Origin: Planctomycetota bacterium
Lineage (GTDB): Bacteria > Planctomycetota > UBA1135
Direction: 5' to 3'
Length of the DNA: 5,813 nucleotides
Assembly (NCBI GenBank): GCA_029243845.1
Contig: JAQWRF010000108.1
Span: 1 to 5,813, forward strand
The translations under genes were made by a program, and so were the position numbers. Below, piece after piece: positions 1 through 5,813 of this stretch; position 1 is the first letter of the stretch, and each line of letters opens with the position of its first letter. Below the pieces are notes generated by a model. The model was not told where the DNA came from. It did no database searches and saw only the letters and a program-made list of their open reading frames with translations.

Positions 1-539
1 CGCAGAGCGATGGCGTTGGCGGCTTCGAGTGCTGCCACATCTGTTGCTCCGCGCGCGAGGACTATCTGACCTTCTGCGTGTGCAGAGGGCGCGGGTAAGA
101 CACTGCCGGCAGGCAAAACATGTGACATAGATTCTTCAACGATCATGCGCGACCAACGCGCTTCGAAGCGATGCGAGGTGTTCCATGTGAGCGACACATC
201 GACACCGTCAACTTGCGGTAATAAACCCGCTTTAACTAAAACTTGAAAGCCATTGCATACACCGAAGATGGAACCGCCGCGTTCATGCAAGGCATGTAAT
301 TCTTCGGATAAGAATTTTTCAACTTCGAGGCCGAGTACACGTCCGGCGCCAAGGTCGTCGCCGTAAGTGAAACCTCCGGGAATTGCAAACACATCGCATT
401 CTCTAATCAGCTCCGGAGTCTTTGTTAGTTCGCGAATGTGAATTTCGGTTACTTCGGCACCAGCCAATTCGAAAGCGTAGCGTAATTCTCGGTCGCAGTT
501 TATGCCGGAGGCAAACAGTTGGAGTACTTTTGGTTTCAT
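1..539 (-). CDS. purQ: Phosphoribosylformylglycinamidine synthase subunit PurQ (glutaminase), C-terminus cut by window edge
   Basis: PurQ is the class I glutamine amidotransferase of FGAM synthase: it hydrolyses glutamine and passes ammonia to PurL, in the cytoplasm. I translated the minus strand from the ATG at 539-537; 179 codons lie in the window. The N-terminus has the PurQ pattern LFASGINCDREL (residues 8-19), then PGGFTYGDDLGAG (54-66) and the nucleophile elbow GVCNGFQ with catalytic Cys95. An N120...HRFEARW stretch (123-129) and SAHAEG (152-157) also fit PurQ. Family members are usually about 225-300 residues, so the end of the protein, including the catalytic His/Glu pair, lies beyond base 1. 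Its ATG overlaps the purL stop (ATGA), with no Shine-Dalgarno visible, which points to translational coupling and matched subunit amounts. It is not fused to PurL, unlike in Gammaproteobacteria. The identification is firm; the partial state is only the window edge. Confidence 0.96.
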   Translation of the reverse strand, partial: MKPKVLQLFASGINCDRELRYAFELAGAEVTEIHIRELTKTPELIRECDVFAIPGGFTYGDDLGAGRVLGLEVEKFLSEELHALHERGGSIFGVCNGFQVLVKAGLLPQVDGVDVSLTWNTSHRFEARWSRMIVEESMSHVLPAGSVLPAPSAHAEGQIVLARGATDVAALEAANAIAL

Positions 540-3430
540 GCTGGAACTTGGTTTGCAGTTGCTAGGGTGCTGCGCTGTGCACGATAAACGGCTGCGCCAT
601 TGTGTTTTAATTCTAGTTGTGATGAGGCTGTCACTTGACCAATAGTCGCCCATTGCACGCCGCGCATAATTTCAGTAAAGCGCGGTAGGTTTTGTGTCGA
701 CACCTCTGCGATGAAACGTGTTGGCGCTTCGCTGAACAGTGCGCTAATACAGGTTAGTTTTTCGATGCTCGGTACAAGGTCGCTGTCAATCTCGACGCCT
801 AAACCATCGGCGCCAATAACCATTTCGGCTGCGGCTGCGGCTAAGCCACCTTCGCATAAGTCATGGCAACTAGCAATGAGGCCTTCGCCAATTGCTTGGT
901 GGATGGCGTCAAAAATAACCACCGCTGTTTCGGTGTTAGGGCGCGGCACTTTCGAATCGGCAAGTCCCAGTAAATCGCTAGCAACACTTGCGCCGCCAGC
1001 GGCACTACTCGCGCCAATTTGCACCAACAAGTTGTTGGCACCCACGACATGCGAGCCGACCGTTTTAGCGCAATCATCGACGATTGCGGTTGCCGTGCAC
1101 AACAGAGTTGGCGGGATAGCGACTTCTTCGTCACCAACGCGGTACTCGTTATTCAAGGAATCTTTGCCGCTAATGAACGGAGTGCCATAAGCAATTGCCA
1201 TTTCGTGACAAGCCTGTGCAGCTAATACCAATGAGCCAAGACGGTCTGGCTTGCGGCAGTCACCCCAACAGAAGTTGTCAAGAATTGCAGTGCGATGCGG
1301 GTTACCACCCGCAGCAACAACATTGCGCATGGCTTCGTCGATAGCGTTGGCAGCTCCGGCATAGGCATCGAGCTCGGCCATGCGCGGCGCAATGCCGCAA
1401 CCGACCGCAACACCTTGAGGCAAGTCAAGGCGCGGCTTGACGACAGTGCCGTCGCCCGCACCATTGCCATCAGCTCCTTGGTAGGGCTTGAGTACCGTGC
1501 CACCTTGAACCTCGTGGTCGTATTGGCGCACCACATATTCTTTCGATGCGACAGAGGGATGTTCTAAAACATCAAGCAACAATGCTTCGCAGTCAAATGC
1601 TTCCGGCCACGCAGTCGCATTTTGCGGTGGGCAGCTTGCAACGGCATAGTTAAGCGGTTGCGGGACACCGCCATGCAAGAAAGCCATTGGCATGTCGGCA
1701 ACAACTTCACCGTGCCAACGCAAAATCAAACGTTCGTGATCGGCGAAGGTACCGAGTACGGTTAACTCGACGTCGTGCTTGTCGCACATGGATTGCAACT
1801 GTGACAAATCTTTTGGCGCAACCGAAGCAATCATTCTTTCTTGAGCTTCTGAAATCCAGATTTCCCAGTAGTCGAGACCCGCGTATTTTAGCGGAGCATT
1901 ATCAAGGTCCACTTCGGCACCAATTTCTTCGCCCATTTCGCCAACAGCAGAACTGAATCCGCCCGCACCACAGTCGGTCACTGCATTAAATAAATCAGCA
2001 TCGCGTGCTTCTAGTAAAACGTCGAGAACTTTCTTTTCCGTAATGGGGTCGCCAATTTGTACAGCAGCGGAATCAACCGACTCGCTGTCTTCGTGCAGCG
2101 CCTCGGAAGAAAATGTTGCACCGTGAATGCCATCGCGTCCGGTGCGACCACCGAAGGCAACAATTAAGTCGCCAGGCACTGCAGCTTTGTCGACATACTT
2201 GCGCGGTATTTCACCAATAGATCCAGCGAAAACCAACGGGTTGGCAACATATCCTGGATGTCGAATCACCGTGCCAGCAATAGTCGGAATGCCCATACGG
2301 TTACCGTAATCACGCACGCCAGCAATCACGCCATCAAGGACGCGATCGGGATGCATGGTTCCCGGTGGAATATCTGATTCGGCAATATCTTTAGGGCCTA
2401 CACAAAACACATCGGTAGACGCGAACGGACGAGCACCTTTACCCGTGCCAAGAATATCGCGGATGCATCCGCCAATGCCTGTGCCGGCACCGCCATAAGG
2501 GTCGAGTGCACTCGGATGATTGTGGGTCTCAACTTTTACGGCAATGCCGATTTCGTCGGTCAGTGCGATGACACCGGCGTTGTCTTTGAAAACGCTCCAA
2601 CACCATTCAGGCGATAAAGTCTCAGTGGCCGCAAAGACGGTTTCTTTTAGCAAGTTGTTGTAATGAGTCTCTTCTGCCACATTGCCGTCGTCATCAATCA
2701 TCTTAAAGTCGACGGGGCCAGTGAGTGTTTTGTGCTTGCAGTGCTCGGACCAAGTTTGCGCTAAAGTTTCAAGCTCGGCATCAGTTGGCTCGCGTTCGAT
2801 ATCGTTGAAGAAATCCTGCACGGCTTGCATCTCTTCTCCGGTAAGCGCCAAAGACATATCACGCGACACTTCTTCAAGTTGTGCCAAATTTAAATGGCGC
2901 ACTTCAACTTCGCGGCGCGAAGATTGGAGCGGAGTAGGGGTGGGGTGCAAAGCCAAGTCGGCATCGGCAAGGACGGCCTCTTCGATGGTAAGGTTTGCGA
3001 GCTCGGCGCCACCGATTTCTAAGAAAACATCGCGGTCGATTTCTTCTTGGCAACGGTAGCTGCGATAAGTTTCGAGACGCAAACCTTGCAGGTTAATCTC
3101 GAGTAACTCAAGTGCGCGCATTGCGGTTTCGGCTTCGGGGTCCGAAACTCCGGCCATCCGCCGTACTAAAAGTGAAGTGCCATTTTGCGGCTTTTCATCT
3201 GGGGCAACAATAGTGGTCACCTCGTTCACTTTGTCCGACAACAACCGAGTCGTTATTTTCTCAACTTGCTGACGGTCGAGCTGTGGTGGCAATAAGTAGC
3301 CACGCCCGACACGCAAATCTTTGTTTAAGCGCATCCCGCAGTCATTAAGAATAGCGGTGGCAGCGCCACCGAGGGGGTCTTTGCGACTAGGTAGAAGCTC
3401 TAGTTCGACACGCCAAGCGTTTTGATTCAT
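536..3430 (-). CDS. purL: Phosphoribosylformylglycinamidine synthase subunit PurL, intermediate-length form with PurS-like N-terminus
   Basis: PurL uses ATP and ammonia from PurQ to convert FGAR to FGAM in de novo purine synthesis. The 964-residue product is longer than small PurL (about 740) and shorter than the fused large enzyme (about 1300). Residues 6-75 and about 87-127 look like two PurS-type modules (DPLGGAATAIL..LRVGRGYLL and DPEAETAMRAL..LRLETYRSY). A linker follows to about 215, then the synthetase core: SEHCKHK (228-234), ETHNHPS (301-307), the glycine-rich run ending GGCIRD (320-325), DCGAGGFSSAVGEM in the middle, RQYDHEVQGGT (635-645), GIAPRM opening the second half, SGKDSLNNEY (754-763) and CHDLCEGGLA (855-864). 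Both AIRS-like halves are therefore present and look intact. The start is MNQNAW, just ahead of the first PurS-like strand; no Shine-Dalgarno precedes it, but a good promoter does. The stop overlaps the purQ start by four bases. No glutaminase domain is attached. Confidence 0.97.
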   Translation of the reverse strand: MNQNAWRVELELLPSRKDPLGGAATAILNDCGMRLNKDLRVGRGYLLPPQLDRQQVEKITTRLLSDKVNEVTTIVAPDEKPQNGTSLLVRRMAGVSDPEAETAMRALELLEINLQGLRLETYRSYRCQEEIDRDVFLEIGGAELANLTIEEAVLADADLALHPTPTPLQSSRREVEVRHLNLAQLEEVSRDMSLALTGEEMQAVQDFFNDIEREPTDAELETLAQTWSEHCKHKTLTGPVDFKMIDDDGNVAEETHYNNLLKETVFAATETLSPEWCWSVFKDNAGVIALTDEIGIAVKVETHNHPSALDPYGGAGTGIGGCIRDILGTGKGARPFASTDVFCVGPKDIAESDIPPGTMHPDRVLDGVIAGVRDYGNRMGIPTIAGTVIRHPGYVANPLVFAGSIGEIPRKYVDKAAVPGDLIVAFGGRTGRDGIHGATFSSEALHEDSESVDSAAVQIGDPITEKKVLDVLLEARDADLFNAVTDCGAGGFSSAVGEMGEEIGAEVDLDNAPLKYAGLDYWEIWISEAQERMIASVAPKDLSQLQSMCDKHDVELTVLGTFADHERLILRWHGEVVADMPMAFLHGGVPQPLNYAVASCPPQNATAWPEAFDCEALLLDVLEHPSVASKEYVVRQYDHEVQGGTVLKPYQGADGNGAGDGTVVKPRLDLPQGVAVGCGIAPRMAELDAYAGAANAIDEAMRNVVAAGGNPHRTAILDNFCWGDCRKPDRLGSLVLAAQACHEMAIAYGTPFISGKDSLNNEYRVGDEEVAIPPTLLCTATAIVDDCAKTVGSHVVGANNLLVQIGASSAAGGASVASDLLGLADSKVPRPNTETAVVIFDAIHQAIGEGLIASCHDLCEGGLAAAAAEMVIGADGLGVEIDSDLVPSIEKLTCISALFSEAPTRFIAEVSTQNLPRFTEIMRGVQWATIGQVTASSQLELKHNGAAVYRAQRSTLATANQVPA

Positions 3431-3463
3431 ATTTTTGGTAGTCTTTGGGGCTATGTTTAGTGT

Positions 3464-3492
3464 ATTCTAATAGGAACCCTAGTGCTTACCAA
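3464..3492 (-). promoter_or_regulatory. Predicted sigma70-type promoter of purL-purQ
   Basis: Read on the minus strand, TTGGTA (3492-3487; 4 of 6 matches to TTGACA) is followed by a 17-bp spacer and TAGAAT (3469-3464; 5 of 6 matches to TATAAT). The expected transcript start is near 3457, giving a leader of about 26 nt before the purL ATG at 3430. The leader has no obvious Shine-Dalgarno. The -35 hexamer lies inside the palindrome at 3482-3496, so a protein bound there could block it. This is prediction from sequence only. Confidence 0.6.
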
Positions 3493-3501
3493 GCACGTTC
3501 A
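3473..3501 (+). promoter_or_regulatory. Candidate ECF-sigma-like promoter of the accA operon
   Basis: GGAACC (3473-3478), a 17-bp spacer and CGTTCA (3496-3501) resemble the GGAAC / CGTT-type promoters of ECF sigma factors. Transcription would start at about 3507-3509, making the accA ATG leaderless or nearly so, which agrees with the lack of a Shine-Dalgarno before that ATG. A competing sigma70-type candidate is a -10 TCTAAT at 3466-3471 (5 of 6 matches) with only a poor -35 (TTGGGG, 3445-3450, spacer 15); it would give an accA leader of about 30 nt. Both are weak predictions and both could operate. Confidence 0.25.
3482..3496. repeat. Perfect 6+6 bp interrupted palindrome in the purL/accA control region, possible operator
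   Basis: GTGCTT-ACC-AAGCAC is a perfect inverted repeat with a 3-bp centre. It covers the predicted purL -35 box and lies just upstream of the preferred accA ATG (3509). It could be a regulator's binding site acting on both divergent units, or a small RNA hairpin if the accA transcript starts upstream. It does not resemble the E. coli PurR box. The palindrome is directly visible; its role is unproven. Confidence 0.4.
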
Positions 3502-3508
3502 ATGCTTT

Positions 3509-4600
3509 ATGGCTAAAAAGAACAAAAAGAACATCGCGACTCTCACGGCATTACCCTTTGAGAAGCCTATTGAAGACGTCCGCAGCCGCTTGCTTGAGTT
3601 GCAGGATTTGGCGGCACGTACCTCGCATGATTTAAAAGAAGAGATCGATTTCTACCAAGAGCGCTTGCAGCGGCTGACTACCGAGATTTACGCTGATCTT
3701 AGCTCATGGGAGCGTGTGCAGGTCGCGCGGCATCCTAGCCGGCCGCTGACTACGCATTACATCGAGAACATGTGCGAGGACTTTATCGAGTTGCACGGTG
3801 ATGGGCTTTATGGCGACGATCGCGCGATGGCCACGGGGCTGGCGACCATTCGTGGGCATAAGGTCATGCTTGTTGCCCAGCGTAAGGGGCAAAACACCAA
3901 AGACCGCCTGTCGTGTAATTTTGGCTCGGCTCATCCCGAGGGCTACCGCAAATCTTTACGCAAGATGAAACTGGCAGAGCGCATGGGTATTCCGATTGTG
4001 TGCCTGATTAATACGCCGGGTGCTTATCCGGGTGTCGGCGCTGAAGAGCGTGGCCAGGCGCGAGCGATTGCTGAGAACATCTACGGCATGTTCTCTCTTA
4101 AAACTCCTATTATTTCGATTGTAATTGGCGAAGGCGGTTCTGGTGGTGCATTGGGTATTGCTGTAGCTGACAAAGTGGCCATGCTGGAAAATGCATGGTA
4201 TTCGGTTATCTCCCCCGAGGGCTGCGCATCGATTTTGTGGCGAAGTGCCGATGGCAAAGAGGAAGCCGCTGAGGCCTTGAAGCTGACCGCACAGTCACTG
4301 CTCAAGTTAGGTATAGTCGATGATGTTATTGCTGAGCCGGTTGGTGGGGCGCATAGAGACCCAGCGACTGCGATTGAAGCGGTTGCAGATTACATCGACA
4401 AATGCCTGACCGAGCTGGGCGCGCTGACTACCGAGCAATTGCTAAGCCGTCGCGACGACAAGTTCCGCAATATCACTCGTCAGCATGCCGTGTTATCGGA
4501 TGAAGTGCTGGCAAATGCAGCAGATAATGTAGATGCCCCGCGAAATAACGCAGAAAAAACTGATTTTTCGCCAACATCTGACGAGTCTCCTCGTAACTAA
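3509..4600 (+). CDS. accA: Acetyl-CoA carboxylase carboxyltransferase subunit alpha (AccA)
   Basis: AccA pairs with AccD to move the carboxyl group from biotin on AccB to acetyl-CoA, making malonyl-CoA for fatty-acid synthesis in the cytoplasm. Residues (from ATG 3509) about 15-75 form the N-terminal helical region (FEKPIEDV...WERVQVARHPSRP). The crotonase-like core follows, with TPGAYPGVGAEERGQ (169-183), the glycine-rich oxyanion-hole segment GEGGSGGALGI (207-217), VISPEGCASILW (233-244) and PVGGAHRDP further on. All closely match E. coli AccA. The product is 363 residues against about 319 in E. coli; the excess is mostly a polar, probably disordered tail (325-363). A GTG at 3482 would add nine residues and has AGGA six bases upstream, but the added residues are not family-like, the codons overlap the palindrome and purL promoter, and MAKKNKK is a typical N-terminus, so I prefer the ATG. 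It is divergent from purL and 5 bp upstream of a sigma-factor gene. Confidence 0.96.
   Translation: MAKKNKKNIATLTALPFEKPIEDVRSRLLELQDLAARTSHDLKEEIDFYQERLQRLTTEIYADLSSWERVQVARHPSRPLTTHYIENMCEDFIELHGDGLYGDDRAMATGLATIRGHKVMLVAQRKGQNTKDRLSCNFGSAHPEGYRKSLRKMKLAERMGIPIVCLINTPGAYPGVGAEERGQARAIAENIYGMFSLKTPIISIVIGEGGSGGALGIAVADKVAMLENAWYSVISPEGCASILWRSADGKEEAAEALKLTAQSLLKLGIVDDVIAEPVGGAHRDPATAIEAVADYIDKCLTELGALTTEQLLSRRDDKFRNITRQHAVLSDEVLANAADNVDAPRNNAEKTDFSPTSDESPRN
4553..4594 (+). other. Two small potential RNA hairpins at the accA/sigma junction
   Basis: GAAAAA-ACTGA-TTTTTC (4553-4569) and ACGAG-TCTC-CTCGT (4581-4594) are perfect inverted repeats of 6 and 5 bp in the last codons of accA. The second ends 11 nt before the sigma-factor ATG. 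Neither is a GC-rich stem followed by a T-run, so they are not convincing terminators. They might affect translation of the sigma gene or mRNA processing, or may be chance within the codons of the variable AccA tail. Confidence 0.25.
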
Positions 4601-4605
4601 TATAC

Positions 4606-5259
4606 ATGGATAATTCTGCTTTGCGTTTGCTTTCAGATGTCAGTGACGACAAGTCAACTGGCGTGAATGAGGCATTGTCGCAGTGGCACGATTTAACCGA
4701 CGAAGATTTGTTTGTGCTGACTCGCGAAGGCGAGCGTGATGCCTTTCGTTTGTTAGTCGAAAGGCTCGAGGGTAAAGCAGTGCATGTTGCGCAAAGCTAT
4801 GTGCGCTCATTCGAGATCGCGCGCGAAATCGTGCAAGAGGCTTTTTTGAAGGTTTACGATACACGTGATCGTTTTGACCCTAAGCTAAGTTTTCAAGCAT
4901 GGTATTTCCGCATTTTGCGTAATCATGCTATTGATCGCGTGCGTCGTATGGCTCCTGGTACTCCGGGCAGCACTAGCGAGTTGGTTGGCGACTACGAAAC
5001 AACTTCGACCGGGCCATTGCACCAGGCTTCGCGAGCAGAGCGTCTTGAAATGGTGCGCGCTACTCTAGAAAGTTTGCCTATTCAATCGCGTCAAGTACTC
5101 ACTTTGCGAGAATTCCAATCGATGTCTTGTGCTGAAATCGGCGAAGAAATCGGCGCCACTCCAGGCACCGTGCGCTGGCGTTTGCATAACGCTCGTAAAT
5201 TGTTCCGTCAGCAGTGGGAGCGCAGTTTTGGCTCTGAGTCATCGGGGGATGCGCTGTGA
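4606..5259 (+). CDS. ECF-type RNA polymerase sigma factor (sigma70 family)
   Basis: The 217-residue product has only regions 2 and 4, as in extracytoplasmic-function sigma factors. Region 2 spans about 30-114: LTDEDLFVLTREGERDAF, the core-polymerase-binding helix with EIVQEAFLKVY (74-84), then FQAWYFRILRNHAIDRVRR (96-114), which binds the -10 element. A variable linker (115-145) leads to region 4 (about 147-205): LESLPIQSRQVLTLRE and the helix-turn-helix CAEIGEEIGATPGTVRWRLHNAR (175-197), which reads the -35 element. The first 29 residues are an extra polar extension. The ATG at 4606 is the only sensible start (the next in-frame ATG is codon 115); no Shine-Dalgarno is seen, so translation probably depends on accA, whose stop is 5 bp upstream. 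The next gene overlaps it by four bases and encodes its likely anti-sigma factor. The target genes and exact ECF group cannot be told from the window. Confidence 0.93.
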   Translation: MDNSALRLLSDVSDDKSTGVNEALSQWHDLTDEDLFVLTREGERDAFRLLVERLEGKAVHVAQSYVRSFEIAREIVQEAFLKVYDTRDRFDPKLSFQAWYFRILRNHAIDRVRRMAPGTPGSTSELVGDYETTSTGPLHQASRAERLEMVRATLESLPIQSRQVLTLREFQSMSCAEIGEEIGATPGTVRWRLHNARKLFRQQWERSFGSESSGDAL

Positions 5260-5813
5260 AATGTAACTCAGCAGTAGACCTTTTGCCGCTCTACGTTGGC
5301 GACGACCTTGGCAATAGCGCAACCGACCAAGCTCTTACGCGCCAGCTAGAAGAACACATAGATAGCTGCAAGTTGTGTGAAGCAGAATACAACGTTTACG
5401 CTGATGCACGTAGTGCTCTGCTCGACGTTAAAGATGAAATTGGCAGTGCTCATCTTGAATCGCTGTGGTGCGAGATCGACGCGCAGCTACCGCCGGTGGC
5501 TAAAACTTGGCGTCGCCAAGTTCTGATGTTAGCAGTGGGCCTCGCAGCCTCTTTGTTAGTTATTTTAATAACCGACAGCTTTGACAATTCTTCAGCCAAC
5601 ACCTTTGCCGCTGAAGGTGCTAATGGTGGGTTGGTAGTATCCGACATTCATATCCCCGACAACCTCAAGGATATCGAGCCACCGACAAAGTTGGTGGTCC
5701 CGCAGAACACTCGTTTAATGAGTTCGAACGAAGTAGCTTCTTACTATGAAGAACAGCGTCAAGTCAACAACGCGCTTTTTAACGAGCAAAGTTTGATTAT
5801 GCCAGACTTTAAC
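5256..5813 (+). CDS. Zinc-finger (ZAS/zf-HC2-type) membrane anti-sigma factor, C-terminus cut by window edge
   Basis: This gene starts at GTG 5256, overlapping the sigma stop (GTGA), and is open to the last base (186 codons, no stop). It is too short a fragment to name, but its type is clear. The N-terminus carries Cys3 and HIDSCKLC (His34, Cys38, Cys41), the H-x3-C-x2-C pattern of zinc-binding anti-sigma domains. A charged helical stretch follows (42-84), then one hydrophobic segment (about 88-106, VLMLAVGLAASLLVILI) flanked by Arg86-Arg87, which predicts N-in/C-out topology. The outer part (107 onward) is acidic and polar and I do not recognise it; it could be the sensor or protease target. 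The GTG is required to keep Cys3; the next in-frame ATG is codon 91, inside the membrane segment. GGGGGA at 5244-5249 may help initiation. The expected role is to hold the adjacent sigma factor inactive at the membrane until an envelope or redox signal releases it. Confidence 0.88.
   Translation, partial: MKCNSAVDLLPLYVGDDLGNSATDQALTRQLEEHIDSCKLCEAEYNVYADARSALLDVKDEIGSAHLESLWCEIDAQLPPVAKTWRRQVLMLAVGLAASLLVILITDSFDNSSANTFAAEGANGGLVVSDIHIPDNLKDIEPPTKLVVPQNTRLMSSNEVASYYEEQRQVNNALFNEQSLIMPDFN

Noticed and set aside
711..1190. Plus-strand open frame of 159 codons opposite purL
   Set aside because: It lies wholly inside a well-conserved part of purL on the other strand; the product is low-complexity and shows no family motif, so it is a shadow of purL codon use.
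2682..3059. Plus-strand open frame of 125 codons, rich in Ser
   Set aside because: It is antisense to the purL linker and core; the Ser-rich composition is what complementary codons of acidic residues give. No start signal or known motif.
3482..3508. GTG start for accA with AGGA six bases upstream
   Set aside because: The nine added residues (MLTKHVQCF) are not typical of AccA, and the codons coincide with the palindrome and the purL -35 box. If transcription starts from the TCTAAT -10, the AGGA would lie upstream of the mRNA. Kept as an alternative only.
3431..3508. Purine riboswitch or other structured leader upstream of purL
   Set aside because: The predicted leader is only about 26 nt, too short for a known riboswitch, and no conserved purine-riboswitch core is visible.
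4581..4594. Rho-independent terminator between accA and the sigma gene
   Set aside because: The stem is only 5 bp and no T-run follows; the sigma gene begins 11 nt later, which argues for read-through.
4640..4864. Minus-strand open frame opposite the sigma gene
   Set aside because: It is fully inside sigma region 2 coding sequence and has no recognisable motif.
5450..5647. Minus-strand open frame of 65 codons opposite the anti-sigma gene
   Set aside because: It is antisense to the membrane segment of a well-supported gene, with no promoter or family signature.

Overview
The window holds two divergent transcription units that share a short control region at about 3431-3508. It contains five protein-coding genes and almost no spare sequence. 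I see no RNA gene, insertion sequence, CRISPR array, attachment site or origin.

Left unit (minus strand): purL (536-3430) followed by purQ (1-539, cut by the window edge). Together they encode the synthetase and glutaminase subunits of phosphoribosylformylglycinamidine (FGAM) synthase, step 4 of de novo purine synthesis. The two genes overlap by four bases (ATGA). PurL, at 964 residues, is intermediate between the small (about 740 aa) and large fused (about 1300 aa) types. Its N-terminus appears to carry two tandem PurS-like modules, while the glutaminase stays a separate protein. A good sigma70-like promoter for this unit reads leftwards from 3492-3464.

Right unit (plus strand): accA (carboxyltransferase alpha subunit of acetyl-CoA carboxylase), then an ECF-type sigma factor 5 bp later, then a zinc-finger, single-pass membrane anti-sigma factor that overlaps the sigma gene by four bases (GTGA) and runs off the window. 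The spacing suggests one transcript, so a core fatty-acid gene sits at the head of a sigma/anti-sigma operon. The control region also holds a GGAACC-N17-CGTT string that resembles an ECF promoter, which would allow autoregulation of the operon; this is inference.

Organism: a bacterium of moderate GC with few clear Shine-Dalgarno sequences. The intermediate PurL with separate PurQ argues against Gamma- and Betaproteobacteria, which have the fused large enzyme. The PurL architecture and motif wording (for example RQYDHEVQGGT) remind me of Planctomycetota/PVC or some deltaproteobacterial-type lineages, but I cannot settle this without a database search. The window looks mainly like core metabolism plus one envelope-signalling module. 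I found no clear evidence of an undescribed system; the most interesting points are the PurL architecture and the accA-sigma-anti-sigma linkage.
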